64,000 nt of DNA. Source: Bacteroidaceae bacterium (GTDB lineage Bacteria > Bacteroidota > Bacteroidia > Bacteroidales > Bacteroidaceae). Shown here one piece after another: positions 25,225-32,859 of the stretch. A program made the position numbers and the translations under genes. The notes beneath the pieces are model-generated. The model saw nothing but the letters and a program-made list of their open reading frames with translations. It did no database searches and was not told the DNA's origin. Every line of letters starts with the position of its first letter. The first letter of the stretch is position 1. Location: the NCBI GenBank assembly GCA_017548075.1, contig JAFYNL010000022.1, forward strand, positions 1 to 64,000. The letters are read 5' to 3'.

Positions 25225-26310
25225 ATGAAACTCAAAATCGCAGTGTTGGCGGGCGATGGAATAGGCCCGGAGATAATGGAACAAGGTGTGGCTGTGCTTA
25301 GTGCTGTTGCTGAGAAGTTCGGTCACGAAGTAACATATAAGGAGGCGCTTTGCGGCGCTCATGCCATCGACGAGGTGGGCGATCCGTTCCCAGAAGAGAC
25401 TTATCAGATTTGTAAGGAAGCCGATGCGGTGCTCTTTGCAAGCGTGGGCGACCCCAAGTTCGACAACAATCCTTCGGCTAAGGTGCGTCCAGAACAAGGT
25501 CTGCTGGCTATGCGTAAGAAGCTCGGGCTCTTCGCCAACATCCGTCCTGTAGAGACTTTCGACTGCCTCGTGCACAAGTCTCCCCTGAAAGACGAGCTGG
25601 TTCGAGGTGCTGATTTCGTGTGCATTCGCGAGTTGACAGGCGGCATGTATTTCGGCAAGAAGCAGGAGCCGACGGTCAATGCAGAAGGTGTGGAAGATGC
25701 GCTCGATACGAACTACTACAGCCGTCCCGAAGTGGAGCGAATCCTTCGCGTAGGCTATCAGTATGCTCGTCAGCGCAGAAAACACCTGACAGTTGTTGAT
25801 AAGGCTAACGTGTTGGCTTCCAGCCGTTTATGGCGCAAGGTGGCTCAGGAGATGATGGGCGAGTATCCTGATGTCGTGACGGACTTCATGTATGTGGATA
25901 ATGCTGCGATGAGGATGATTCAAGACCCCAAGTTCTTCGATGTGATGGTGACGGAGAACACTTTCGGCGACATTCTGACCGACGAAGGCTCTTGCATTAC
26001 AGGCAGTATGGGGTTGCTCCCAAGTGCTTCTACAGGCAGTTCTACGCCCGTTTTCGAGCCCATTCACGGCAGTTGGCCGCAAGGAAAAGGCCTCAATATC
26101 GCCAATCCGCTTGCTCAGATTCTCTCCGTAGCCATGCTCTTCGAGTACTTCGACTTGAAGGAAGAAGGCAAACTCATTCGTGAAGCAGTCAACGCATCGC
26201 TCGACCAGAACGTCCGCACGCCCGAAATTCAGGTTGAAGGCGGCGCAAAGTACGGCACAAAGGAAGTGGGAGCGTGGATTGTGGAGTATGTAAGGAATAA
26301 GAAAATGTGA
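25225..26310 (+). CDS. leuB: 3-isopropylmalate dehydrogenase
   Basis: 361 residues. [14 protein letters not shown] at the N-terminus, [30 protein letters not shown], and the signature region with [25 protein letters not shown] are all as expected. NAD-dependent oxidative decarboxylation of 3-isopropylmalate (or 3-methylmalate in the citramalate route). It is separated from leuACD by a 780-bp repeat region but keeps the same direction. The porin gene starts 9 bp downstream. Confidence 0.97.
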   Translation: MKLKIAVLAGDGIGPEIMEQGVAVLSAVAEKFGHEVTYKEALCGAHAIDEVGDPFPEETYQICKEADAVLFASVGDPKFDNNPSAKVRPEQGLLAMRKKLGLFANIRPVETFDCLVHKSPLKDELVRGADFVCIRELTGGMYFGKKQEPTVNAEGVEDALDTNYYSRPEVERILRVGYQYARQRRKHLTVVDKANVLASSRLWRKVAQEMMGEYPDVVTDFMYVDNAAMRMIQDPKFFDVMVTENTFGDILTDEGSCITGSMGLLPSASTGSSTPVFEPIHGSWPQGKGLNIANPLAQILSVAMLFEYFDLKEEGKLIREAVNASLDQNVRTPEIQVEGGAKYGTKEVGAWIVEYVRNKKM

Positions 26311-26319
26311 AAATAAGAA

Positions 26320-27462
26320 ATGAAGAAAAAATCTTATTCTCTAATTCTCTTAATTTCTTCATTTCTAGTTGCCCTTCCTCTCTTTGCTGAAGAAGACGAG
26401 TATCAGGAAGGGTTCCTGACTTCGTATCTGAATCGTGCGATAGAAAAGGCGATGGATAAGCCTGAGGAGGGGGCTGGAACGGAACCTCTTCGCTATGGTC
26501 GCCACATCACGAAATACGTCTCTGCTCCTCAGTTTGGCGGCTATTTCGTGGGAAGTTATTCATATTCCACTCAGGATAATGCAGATCGGAATGGCTTTGA
26601 GTGCCGAATGGTAAGGTTCTACGTCTCGGGAACTATCCTTCGCGACTTCAGGTATCGTGTTCAATTAGAGCTGAAGAACCCAGCAATGCGCGACTATACG
26701 CTGGAGTGGGTGCGCTTCAAGGAATTTCAGATAAAAGGCGGTCAGTTCAAACGTTGCTTCACTTACGACAATCCTTTGAATCCTTGGAACGTAGGCCTGG
26801 GAAGTTTCTCGCAGGTGGCAAGGCACATGACAGCTTTGGGCATAGAAGATTGCAGCGGAGAAACGGCTCAGAACGGGCGCGACTTAGGTCTGCAACTGCA
26901 AGGCGACCTCTTTCCTGTAGGCAAGGACAAACATCGGCTCGTTCGCTATCAGGCTGCCGTCTTCAACGGAAACGGACAAAACAAGAAGGACAACAACAAG
27001 CAGAAGGACTGGATGGGCAACATTCAGGTGCAACCCATCAAGGACCTCTACATCGGACTCTTCGGCTGGACAGGCACTTATACGGGCACGAATGGCGTCT
27101 CTGCAAGGCGCAACAGATGGGCTCTCGGCAGCATTTACGAGCATAACGATTGGAACTTCCGCGCTGAATATGCGCATCATACTGGCAGCAATGTGAACGA
27201 CCTCGAAGCCTTGAACAAAGCAGACGGTTGGTACGCTCTCGTAGGTGTGCCCGTTAACGATTGGCTGAAGATTTATGGTCGCTACGATGTCTATCGCGAG
27301 GATGCTTCTTGGGGCACGATGAAGAGCATCTACAGCATCTGTCCGAACTTCCAACTTCACAAGAACTTGATGTTTCAAGCACAATACAACTATGTTAACG
27401 ACCGAACGGCCGCAGATCGCAATTATCATGAAATATGGGCACAAGCGTACGTAAGATTCTAA
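26320..27462 (+). CDS. Phosphate-selective porin O/P-family outer-membrane protein
   Basis: 380 residues with a clear signal peptide (cut after LPLFA, about residue 23). The rest alternates short amphipathic strands: FGGYFVGSYSYS, RMVRFYVSGTI, YRVQLELKN, LYIGLFGWTGTYTG, WNFRAEYAHHTG, LMFQAQYNYVND. It ends in AYVRF, with the terminal Phe used for barrel insertion. Length and strand pattern match OprO/OprP-like porins common in Bacteroidota. Substrate unknown. It begins 9 bp after leuB and leads a three-gene run with a membrane protein and a haem lipoprotein. Confidence 0.8.
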   Translation: MKKKSYSLILLISSFLVALPLFAEEDEYQEGFLTSYLNRAIEKAMDKPEEGAGTEPLRYGRHITKYVSAPQFGGYFVGSYSYSTQDNADRNGFECRMVRFYVSGTILRDFRYRVQLELKNPAMRDYTLEWVRFKEFQIKGGQFKRCFTYDNPLNPWNVGLGSFSQVARHMTALGIEDCSGETAQNGRDLGLQLQGDLFPVGKDKHRLVRYQAAVFNGNGQNKKDNNKQKDWMGNIQVQPIKDLYIGLFGWTGTYTGTNGVSARRNRWALGSIYEHNDWNFRAEYAHHTGSNVNDLEALNKADGWYALVGVPVNDWLKIYGRYDVYREDASWGTMKSIYSICPNFQLHKNLMFQAQYNYVNDRTAADRNYHEIWAQAYVRF

Positions 27463-27500
27463 AGGAAAAGGAAAATAAGAAGAAAAGAAATGGGGAAAAC

Positions 27501-29378
27501 ATGAGGAGGGCTGTGCATTTTGCATTCCCGATTCTCTTCATCGTCTTTTTCGTCTTGTTGGCATGGTACTTCCTTTATATGAGGAATGCCGACACGATGT
27601 ATTTCCTTCAAGACAGAGGATGGTGGAACAGTACTGCACTCTTCTGGAACGATTGTATGAGGTTTCCTGGAGGCTTCCTCTCTTGGGCGGGAGCTTATCT
27701 GACGCAGTTCTTCTATTATCCAGCCATTGGTTGTGTGATGCTTATCGCGCTGTGGCTTGCTACTTTTGGGGTGGCAAAGTGGTCGTTCAAGGTGCCGAAC
27801 GAGTGGAGTTTCCTGCTTTTCATCCCCATGGCAGCTTTGCTTTGCAGCATCATTCAACTGGGATATTGGGTGTACATTCTGAAGGATGTTGACTATGTTT
27901 TCTATCATTCTTTAGGACTTTTCTTCGCTTTCATCCTTTCTTTACCATTCTGGCAATATCTTCCTGTAAATGAAAAGGTTCAGAAGTGGATTGCTTTCGC
28001 TTGGGTGCCTCTTGTTGCCGCTTTGTTCTACTATCCGCTTGGCGTCTATGCTTTGCTTGCAGCAACTCTTGTTTCCGTTAGAAGATTATTCTTCACTCTT
28101 CTTCCCTACGGTCAGGCGCAGGCGGAGCACTCTTCACTCTTCACTTTGCTTGTTTTAGCATTAACGCTTTGGCTTGTGCCACTTCTCGAGACGTCGGGCA
28201 CAACAGTAATGCGACCGGACCAACCTTGGTTGTATGGCTTCCGCAAGTTCGAACTCGATGATTTGCGCGATTATTCCCTCGAAATTCCTTTCTACATCGC
28301 TCTCGTCACACCTCTTTTCTTCCCCTTCATTAAGAAGATTAAGTTGAAGAAATCCCTTTTAAGTCTTGGAGTTATGGTGATTGTGGCAGGATTGATGTAC
28401 TTCTGCCTTTCATCTCGCGACTTTGCGGATTACAACTTCCACGCAGAGATGCGTATGCAAAGAGGGGTAGAGGAGTGCCGATGGAACGATGTGCTTCGTG
28501 AAGCAGGAATGGTGAAAGGCCCCGTTACAAGGGAGATGGTGATGTTCCGCGACATTGCCCTCATCAACACAGGCAAGTTTTGCTCCAGTCGTTATGCTTA
28601 TAACAACGAAAGCGTCCAACCTGTTACGGTTAGCGACTCCATCCATATCCGCATTTGCGATCAGGCAGGCGACCTCATCTATTACAACTTTGGCGAGACG
28701 ATCTTCGCAATCCGCAGAGCTATAGAGCGTTGCATGCACTACGGCTATTCCTACTACACGATGCGAGTGCTTACGCAATGTGCCCTCATTAATGGCGAGT
28801 TGGATAATGCCCACAAATACCTCCGCATATTGAGCCGCTCGACTTTCCAAAAGAAGTGGGCAGAGCAAATGAAGCGCATTTTGGACGACGAGAGGCTCTT
28901 GCTGACGGATGAACACTTCCGCATGCCTTTAAAGCTCTATAACGAAGGCTCTGAACTTGTGGGAACTGATGATAAGTATGTAGAGCTGACCATCATGAAG
29001 AAGTGGATGTATAACATCACGAACGACCCTGTAGCTCAGGAAGTTGCGCTTGGTTGTGCCATGATTATGCGAGACAAAAACTGCTTCTGGGCGCAAGTGC
29101 AGCAGCACTACAATATCAATCCCGAAACTCTCTTCCCCATTCATGTGCAGGAGGCTATGCTCTTCGGCGTATATGAACTTGGAATGGAAGGTGTGAACCT
29201 CTCTTTCGTGAAGTTCGATCAGCGAGTTGTGGACCGCTTCAACGCCTTTAGGGAAAGGATGAAGCAGTATGCATCTCAAGGCATGAACGAGAAAGAGATA
29301 GGCAGGGCTCTTCGTCCTGAATTCGGCGACACTTATATGTGGGACTATTGTGTATTGAGAGAAGTACAAACGAACTGA
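27501..29378 (+). CDS. Multi-pass membrane protein with large C-terminal helical domain (DUF6057-like)
   Basis: 625 residues from ATG 27501. Earlier in-frame ATGs start inside the porin gene or give a lysine-rich lead, so this start just before the first membrane helix is preferred. About ten hydrophobic segments fill the first 330 residues (FPILFIVFFVLLAWYFLYM, SLGVMVIVAGLMYFCL). The remaining 300 residues are soluble and helix-rich, resembling TPR-like repeats (LINGELDNAHKYLRILSRS). From memory it resembles family DUF6057; I could not check this. A short in-frame insertion with GTCAGGCGCAGGCGG lies near 28111. The next gene starts 4 bp after the stop. Confidence 0.65.
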   Translation: MRRAVHFAFPILFIVFFVLLAWYFLYMRNADTMYFLQDRGWWNSTALFWNDCMRFPGGFLSWAGAYLTQFFYYPAIGCVMLIALWLATFGVAKWSFKVPNEWSFLLFIPMAALLCSIIQLGYWVYILKDVDYVFYHSLGLFFAFILSLPFWQYLPVNEKVQKWIAFAWVPLVAALFYYPLGVYALLAATLVSVRRLFFTLLPYGQAQAEHSSLFTLLVLALTLWLVPLLETSGTTVMRPDQPWLYGFRKFELDDLRDYSLEIPFYIALVTPLFFPFIKKIKLKKSLLSLGVMVIVAGLMYFCLSSRDFADYNFHAEMRMQRGVEECRWNDVLREAGMVKGPVTREMVMFRDIALINTGKFCSSRYAYNNESVQPVTVSDSIHIRICDQAGDLIYYNFGETIFAIRRAIERCMHYGYSYYTMRVLTQCALINGELDNAHKYLRILSRSTFQKKWAEQMKRILDDERLLLTDEHFRMPLKLYNEGSELVGTDDKYVELTIMKKWMYNITNDPVAQEVALGCAMIMRDKNCFWAQVQQHYNINPETLFPIHVQEAMLFGVYELGMEGVNLSFVKFDQRVVDRFNAFRERMKQYASQGMNEKEIGRALRPEFGDTYMWDYCVLREVQTN

Positions 29379-29382
29379 TGGA

Positions 29383-30906
29383 ATGAAAAAGAATGATAAA
29401 ATGAAAAAGGCGGTTGTCTGTTGTCTGTTATTTGTCGTTTGCTTTGCTTGCAGCAAGCATCCTTCTTTGCCGTCAAGTTTTACGCAATCTGATAGCGAAC
29501 CAAGCATTTGGCCTGACTATGCAGGTGTGACTGTTCCGCCCAATATCGCTCCTCTCAACTTCCTTGTTGATAGCGTGGATGATGTGGTTGCAGAGATTGA
29601 AGGACAAACCTTCGGCGGCAAAAAGAACAAAGTTCAGATAGATGAGAACGAGTGGCACGAGATGCTTGCTTCAGCGAAGGGCAAAAGCCTTTCTGTAACT
29701 GTCTATACGAAGAAGGACGGCAAGTGGCAGGCCTACAAACCCTTCAAGATTCATGTTGCAGAGGAAGACATCGATCCATATGTCTCTTATCGTGTTCTGC
29801 CCCCAACTTTTGTGGGTTTCGATGAACTTATTCTCAAGCAACGCAACCTCACAAACTTCGACGAGACGACTATCTACAACAATCATCAGATTACGGAAGG
29901 CGTTGAGGGACAATGCATTAACTGTCACTCTTATCAGAACTACGGAACGGATAACATGATGTTCCACATGCGTTTGCAAAATGCAGGAACCATGATTGTG
30001 AGCGATGGCGAGCTTATCTTCGTGAACCTCAAGAACGATAGCATGATTTCCGCTGCCGCTTACAACAACTGGCATCCTTTCCTTCCCATCATTGCTTTCA
30101 GTACCGACCATACGATGCAGAGCTTCCATACTCGACAGATTACGAAGGTCGAGGTGATGGAGTCGGCTAGCGATATTATCATCTACGACGTCAAGAAGAA
30201 TCGCGTTCAGACAGTTCTCAACGACTCTCTCGAGTTCGAACTCTTCCCCTCTTGGAGCCCCGACGGAAAGTGGCTTTACTATTGCTCGGCCCATCACGAA
30301 TATAAGAAGAAGTACGAGGACACAGATGAGTTGCTCAACGAATACAAGTCTTTGCAATACAATCTGTATCGACTCTCTTTTGATGCTGAGACGATGACTT
30401 TTGGAGAGCCTGAGCTTATCTATGATGCCGCCAGCAAGAATCGTAGTGCTGTGCAGCCAAGAGTGTCTGGGGACGGTCGTTATGTGCTCTTTGCAGAAGG
30501 GCCTTGGGGACTTTTCCACATTTGGCACACGAGTGCGGACATTCAGATTCTCGACCTCGAGACTGGCGAAGCAACGCTCGACGGCCGAAGGGAAAGTCAA
30601 CTTGTCGATTCCAAAGCAATGAACAGTCCTTTGCCTGAAAGCTATCCTTCCTTCTCTTCGAACAGTCGTTGGATTCTCTTCGAGAGTCGCAGAGACGATG
30701 GGAACTATACGCGAACCTACTTCGCTTATTTCGACAAGCAAGGCAGAGTTCATAAGCCTTTCGAAGTGCCTGCAAAAGATCCTGAGTTCTTCCGCGTTTT
30801 CTTGCGAAGCTGGAGTCGTCCGGAGCTTATGAAAGAGCCCGTTCACATTACTCCAAGACAGTTCTACGAGAAGGCTCTAACGGAACCCATCAAACTCTCG
30901 AACTAG
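29383..30906 (+). CDS. Lipoprotein with c-type haem motif and TolB-like beta-propeller repeats
   Basis: 507 residues from ATG 29383 (an ATG at 29401 is an alternative). The N-terminus is a lipoprotein signal ending CFACSKH, where the second Cys would be lipidated. A single haem-binding motif CINCH (Cys178, Cys181, His182) follows an EGVEGQ stretch. After it come PD40/WD-like blades: FPSWSPDGKWLYY, QPRVSGDGRYVLF and YPSFSSNSRWILF. Such TolB-like proteins are periplasmic, and the single CxxCH suggests electron transfer or haem-linked sensing. Direct coupling to the porin and membrane protein suggests one envelope complex. Function unknown. Confidence 0.75.
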   Translation: MKKNDKMKKAVVCCLLFVVCFACSKHPSLPSSFTQSDSEPSIWPDYAGVTVPPNIAPLNFLVDSVDDVVAEIEGQTFGGKKNKVQIDENEWHEMLASAKGKSLSVTVYTKKDGKWQAYKPFKIHVAEEDIDPYVSYRVLPPTFVGFDELILKQRNLTNFDETTIYNNHQITEGVEGQCINCHSYQNYGTDNMMFHMRLQNAGTMIVSDGELIFVNLKNDSMISAAAYNNWHPFLPIIAFSTDHTMQSFHTRQITKVEVMESASDIIIYDVKKNRVQTVLNDSLEFELFPSWSPDGKWLYYCSAHHEYKKKYEDTDELLNEYKSLQYNLYRLSFDAETMTFGEPELIYDAASKNRSAVQPRVSGDGRYVLFAEGPWGLFHIWHTSADIQILDLETGEATLDGRRESQLVDSKAMNSPLPESYPSFSSNSRWILFESRRDDGNYTRTYFAYFDKQGRVHKPFEVPAKDPEFFRVFLRSWSRPELMKEPVHITPRQFYEKALTEPIKLSN

Positions 30907-30934
30907 AATTTTTCCAACAACCCCAGTTTCGATT

Positions 30935-31003
30935 GCAAACATAACACGTTAAGTTCGCCAACTTAACACGTTAACTTTGCCAACGTAACACGTTAACTTT
31001 GCC
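30935..31003 (+). repeat. 22-bp dyad tandem repeat array R3
   Basis: Three units of exactly 22 bp: 30935-30956, 30957-30978, 30979-31000, then GCC of a fourth. Each has the core TAACACGTTAA, preceded by GCAAAC or GCCAAC and followed by CTTT or GTTC. It begins 28 bp after the stop of the lipoprotein gene, in the direction of transcription. The rest of the 288-bp gap holds a short GC-rich repeat (about 31003-31034) and a promoter. Confidence 0.9.
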
Positions 31004-31143
31004 TTCCGCCTGCGCCTGAGCACCGAAGGAGCGCAAGAACGACCCTAGAGGTGTTTGCCGATGCCTCTATAGTCTTTTCTTTGCATTTTTGCGAACAAAA
31101 TGAATATTTTTGCATTAAGAGGGTGAAGATATTCGGTCGGAAA

Positions 31144-31175
31144 TTTGCATTTCTCCTTTCTTTTTTGTAATTTTG
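31144..31175 (+). promoter_or_regulatory. Promoter of the NusG-like gene
   Basis: TTTG at 31144-31147 and TAATTTTG at 31168-31175, 20 bp apart. It lies 20 bp upstream of the first ATG (31195) and 47 bp upstream of the second (31222). Confidence 0.7.
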
Positions 31176-31194
31176 CAGTACAAAAACATGTGAG

Positions 31195-32049
31195 ATGAGA
31201 CCTAATACCGACACACATATAATGGATAAGCAGTCGTTGGAATGGCTGGTTTGTTATAGTAACAGTGGCGATATCAGCATTTTAGATGACTTGAAAGAGA
31301 AGCAGGAAAAGTGCGAAACGACAGGAATCTTCGACTTCTTCGTGCCCCTCGATGTTTCAGTAGATAGCCCAACCCGCCTCATAGCAGGCAATTATATCTT
31401 CATAAAAGCGGCTAAGGAAGACATTCTCCGCCTCCGTCAAGAGCCGCCTTTCGATGCCACGCTCAGGTTTCTGCATCCAGCTTCCGATCCGATGGGGTGC
31501 ATTTACATCGCTGAAGAGGAGATTCAGATGATTCGCAAAGCCGTAGATTTGCTTGGGGGACAGGTGGAATACTTCGTTCCGTCGAGCAAAGAACTTATTG
31601 TGGGCGATAGCGTTTGCATTCTTGACGGCAAGTTCGCGGGTATTAAAGGCGTGCTCGAGAGTGTGAAAGGTCACGAAGGAGGTTGCGTTATCGTGCCTTT
31701 AGGTGATGTTTTGGCAGTCAGAACTCCAAGAATCTCGGCTAATGAAATTCAGCTTCTCGACCTCGCTCGAGTGTCCGATTTGGGTGCAGGCTCCTATACT
31801 TCGAGGGCTTACAAAAAGGTTCGGACCTTAACTGCCGATAGCGAGAAACTGCTTGCAGAAAAGGAAGAGACGGGAGTTTTGAGCAAAGATTCTGAAACTG
31901 AGGCACGAAGGTTGATTCAGCGTTTCTGTCAACTGAAACTTAACGGCAAGATACGCTTCATGCACGCTCAAGCCATCTATAATCTCTTCGTTGCTTTGGG
32001 CGAGACGGATGGCGAGTTGTGTCAGAAGTTTAAGAATATGTTGCCGTAG
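31195..32049 (+). CDS. UpxY/NusG-like transcription antiterminator
   Basis: 284 residues from 31195; ATG 31222 (MDKQSLEWLVCYS) is the likelier start since WLVCYS aligns with the first strand of NGN domains. An NGN-type region (about residues 15-110, containing NYIFIKA) is followed by a KOW motif: VGDSVCILDGKFAGIKGVLES near 150. A C-terminal helical extension of about 80 residues is extra. NusG paralogues of the UpxY class load on RNA polymerase to read through long polysaccharide operons. Here no capsule locus is adjacent, so its target is not evident. It converges with a minus-strand pair without any gap. Confidence 0.75.
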   Translation: MRPNTDTHIMDKQSLEWLVCYSNSGDISILDDLKEKQEKCETTGIFDFFVPLDVSVDSPTRLIAGNYIFIKAAKEDILRLRQEPPFDATLRFLHPASDPMGCIYIAEEEIQMIRKAVDLLGGQVEYFVPSSKELIVGDSVCILDGKFAGIKGVLESVKGHEGGCVIVPLGDVLAVRTPRISANEIQLLDLARVSDLGAGSYTSRAYKKVRTLTADSEKLLAEKEETGVLSKDSETEARRLIQRFCQLKLNGKIRFMHAQAIYNLFVALGETDGELCQKFKNMLP

Positions 32050-32051
32050 CT

Positions 32052-32414
32052 TTACTCTTTCAGTTCCTGAGGAATTCTAAAGCTGGTATATAGTTCGAGG
32101 ACGCAGCCTATAGTGAGGGCAACCACCCATTCTTGTCTGCGGAACGGCCCCCATCCGTGAACTTGCATGCTCATCATTACCAAAGCCAACACAAAGCAGC
32201 AACAAGCAAGCAATTGTTGACGGCGAAGACGAATGAGGGTAATCTCCCTTCCAAGGTATTCTGTCTTGATTTGCATGAGCGAAAACATCAGCGTTCCAAT
32301 ACCGTAAACGCACATTCCAACTATTGGAGAAAGGATGAAGGCGGCTGCTCCGATAAGCATCAGCACAGCTCCAATGCGGAAACAAAGGTTCTGAAGTGGG
32401 GTAAGTTCTCTCAT
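32052..32414 (-). CDS. Small membrane protein of unknown function
   Basis: 120 residues with about four hydrophobic segments (IGAVLMLIGAAAFILS, IVGMCVYGIGTLMFSLM, LLACCCFVLALVMMSM, WVVALTIGCVLELYTSF). No motif identifies the family. Its start overlaps the stop of the DivIC/FtsB-like gene upstream (ATGA), so it is co-translated with a cell-division protein and may work near the septum. That link is contextual only. Its 3' end lies 3 bp from the convergent NusG-like gene. Confidence 0.7.
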   Translation of the reverse strand: MRELTPLQNLCFRIGAVLMLIGAAAFILSPIVGMCVYGIGTLMFSLMQIKTEYLGREITLIRLRRQQLLACCCFVLALVMMSMQVHGWGPFRRQEWVVALTIGCVLELYTSFRIPQELKE

Positions 32415-32755
32415 TCCTTGCTCGATTCTGTTTCTTCCTCAGAAATGTCATTCTCCTCTTCGCCAACGAAAACAAACACATCTTCGTCGGCTCGTTTCAT
32501 GTGATAGCGTTCGCGAGCAATCTTCTCTACGGCCTTCGGATTGTTTTCCAACTCACGAATCTTGCCGTCGGCCTCGTTGTATTGCTGCTTGTAGTTGGCA
32601 ATCTCCTGGCGAAGCGTATCGATGCGAACTCTGCGAGGATGGCGGTTCAGGAAACTGTCCTCATCCACAACTCCCACAATCAGTATAATAAGGAGAAAGG
32701 TAAGAAGGTATTTATGCTTGCACATAAACAACCAAGCGGAATGTATTTTGCTCAT
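32411..32755 (-). CDS. FtsB/DivIC-like septum formation initiator
   Basis: 114 residues from ATG 32755. Longer frames up to 32791 add only a promoter-overlapping lead. One N-terminal membrane helix (LLTFLLIILIVGVV, about 15-32) is followed by a coiled coil (IDTLRQEIANYKQQYNEADGKIRELENN) and the short conserved AREKYHMKR-like element (ARERYHMKRADEDVF). This is the topology of FtsB/DivIC, which forms a subcomplex with FtsL and FtsQ/DivIB in the divisome. An acidic tail (EEENDISEEETESSKE) ends it. Promoter TACTTTTG lies at 32789-32782 on the minus strand. Confidence 0.85.
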   Translation of the reverse strand: MSKIHSAWLFMCKHKYLLTFLLIILIVGVVDEDSFLNRHPRRVRIDTLRQEIANYKQQYNEADGKIRELENNPKAVEKIARERYHMKRADEDVFVFVGEEENDISEEETESSKE

Positions 32756-32781
32756 AAGATGTCTGTATTGTAATTTTCCGC

Positions 32782-32840
32782 AAAAGTACAAAAAAACTAT
32801 GAAATATGAACTATGAATTATGAATAATTTTGTATCTTTG
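32782..32840. promoter_or_regulatory. Divergent promoters for the FtsB-like gene and dnaX
   Basis: Minus strand: TACTTTTG at 32789-32782. Plus strand: TATCTTTG at 32833-32840, 19 bp before the dnaX ATG. Neither has a good -33 box. Between them lies a short-period AT-rich repeat (TATGAACTATGAATTATGAA). Confidence 0.6.
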
Positions 32841-32859
32841 CAAAAAATATATAAGGTAA

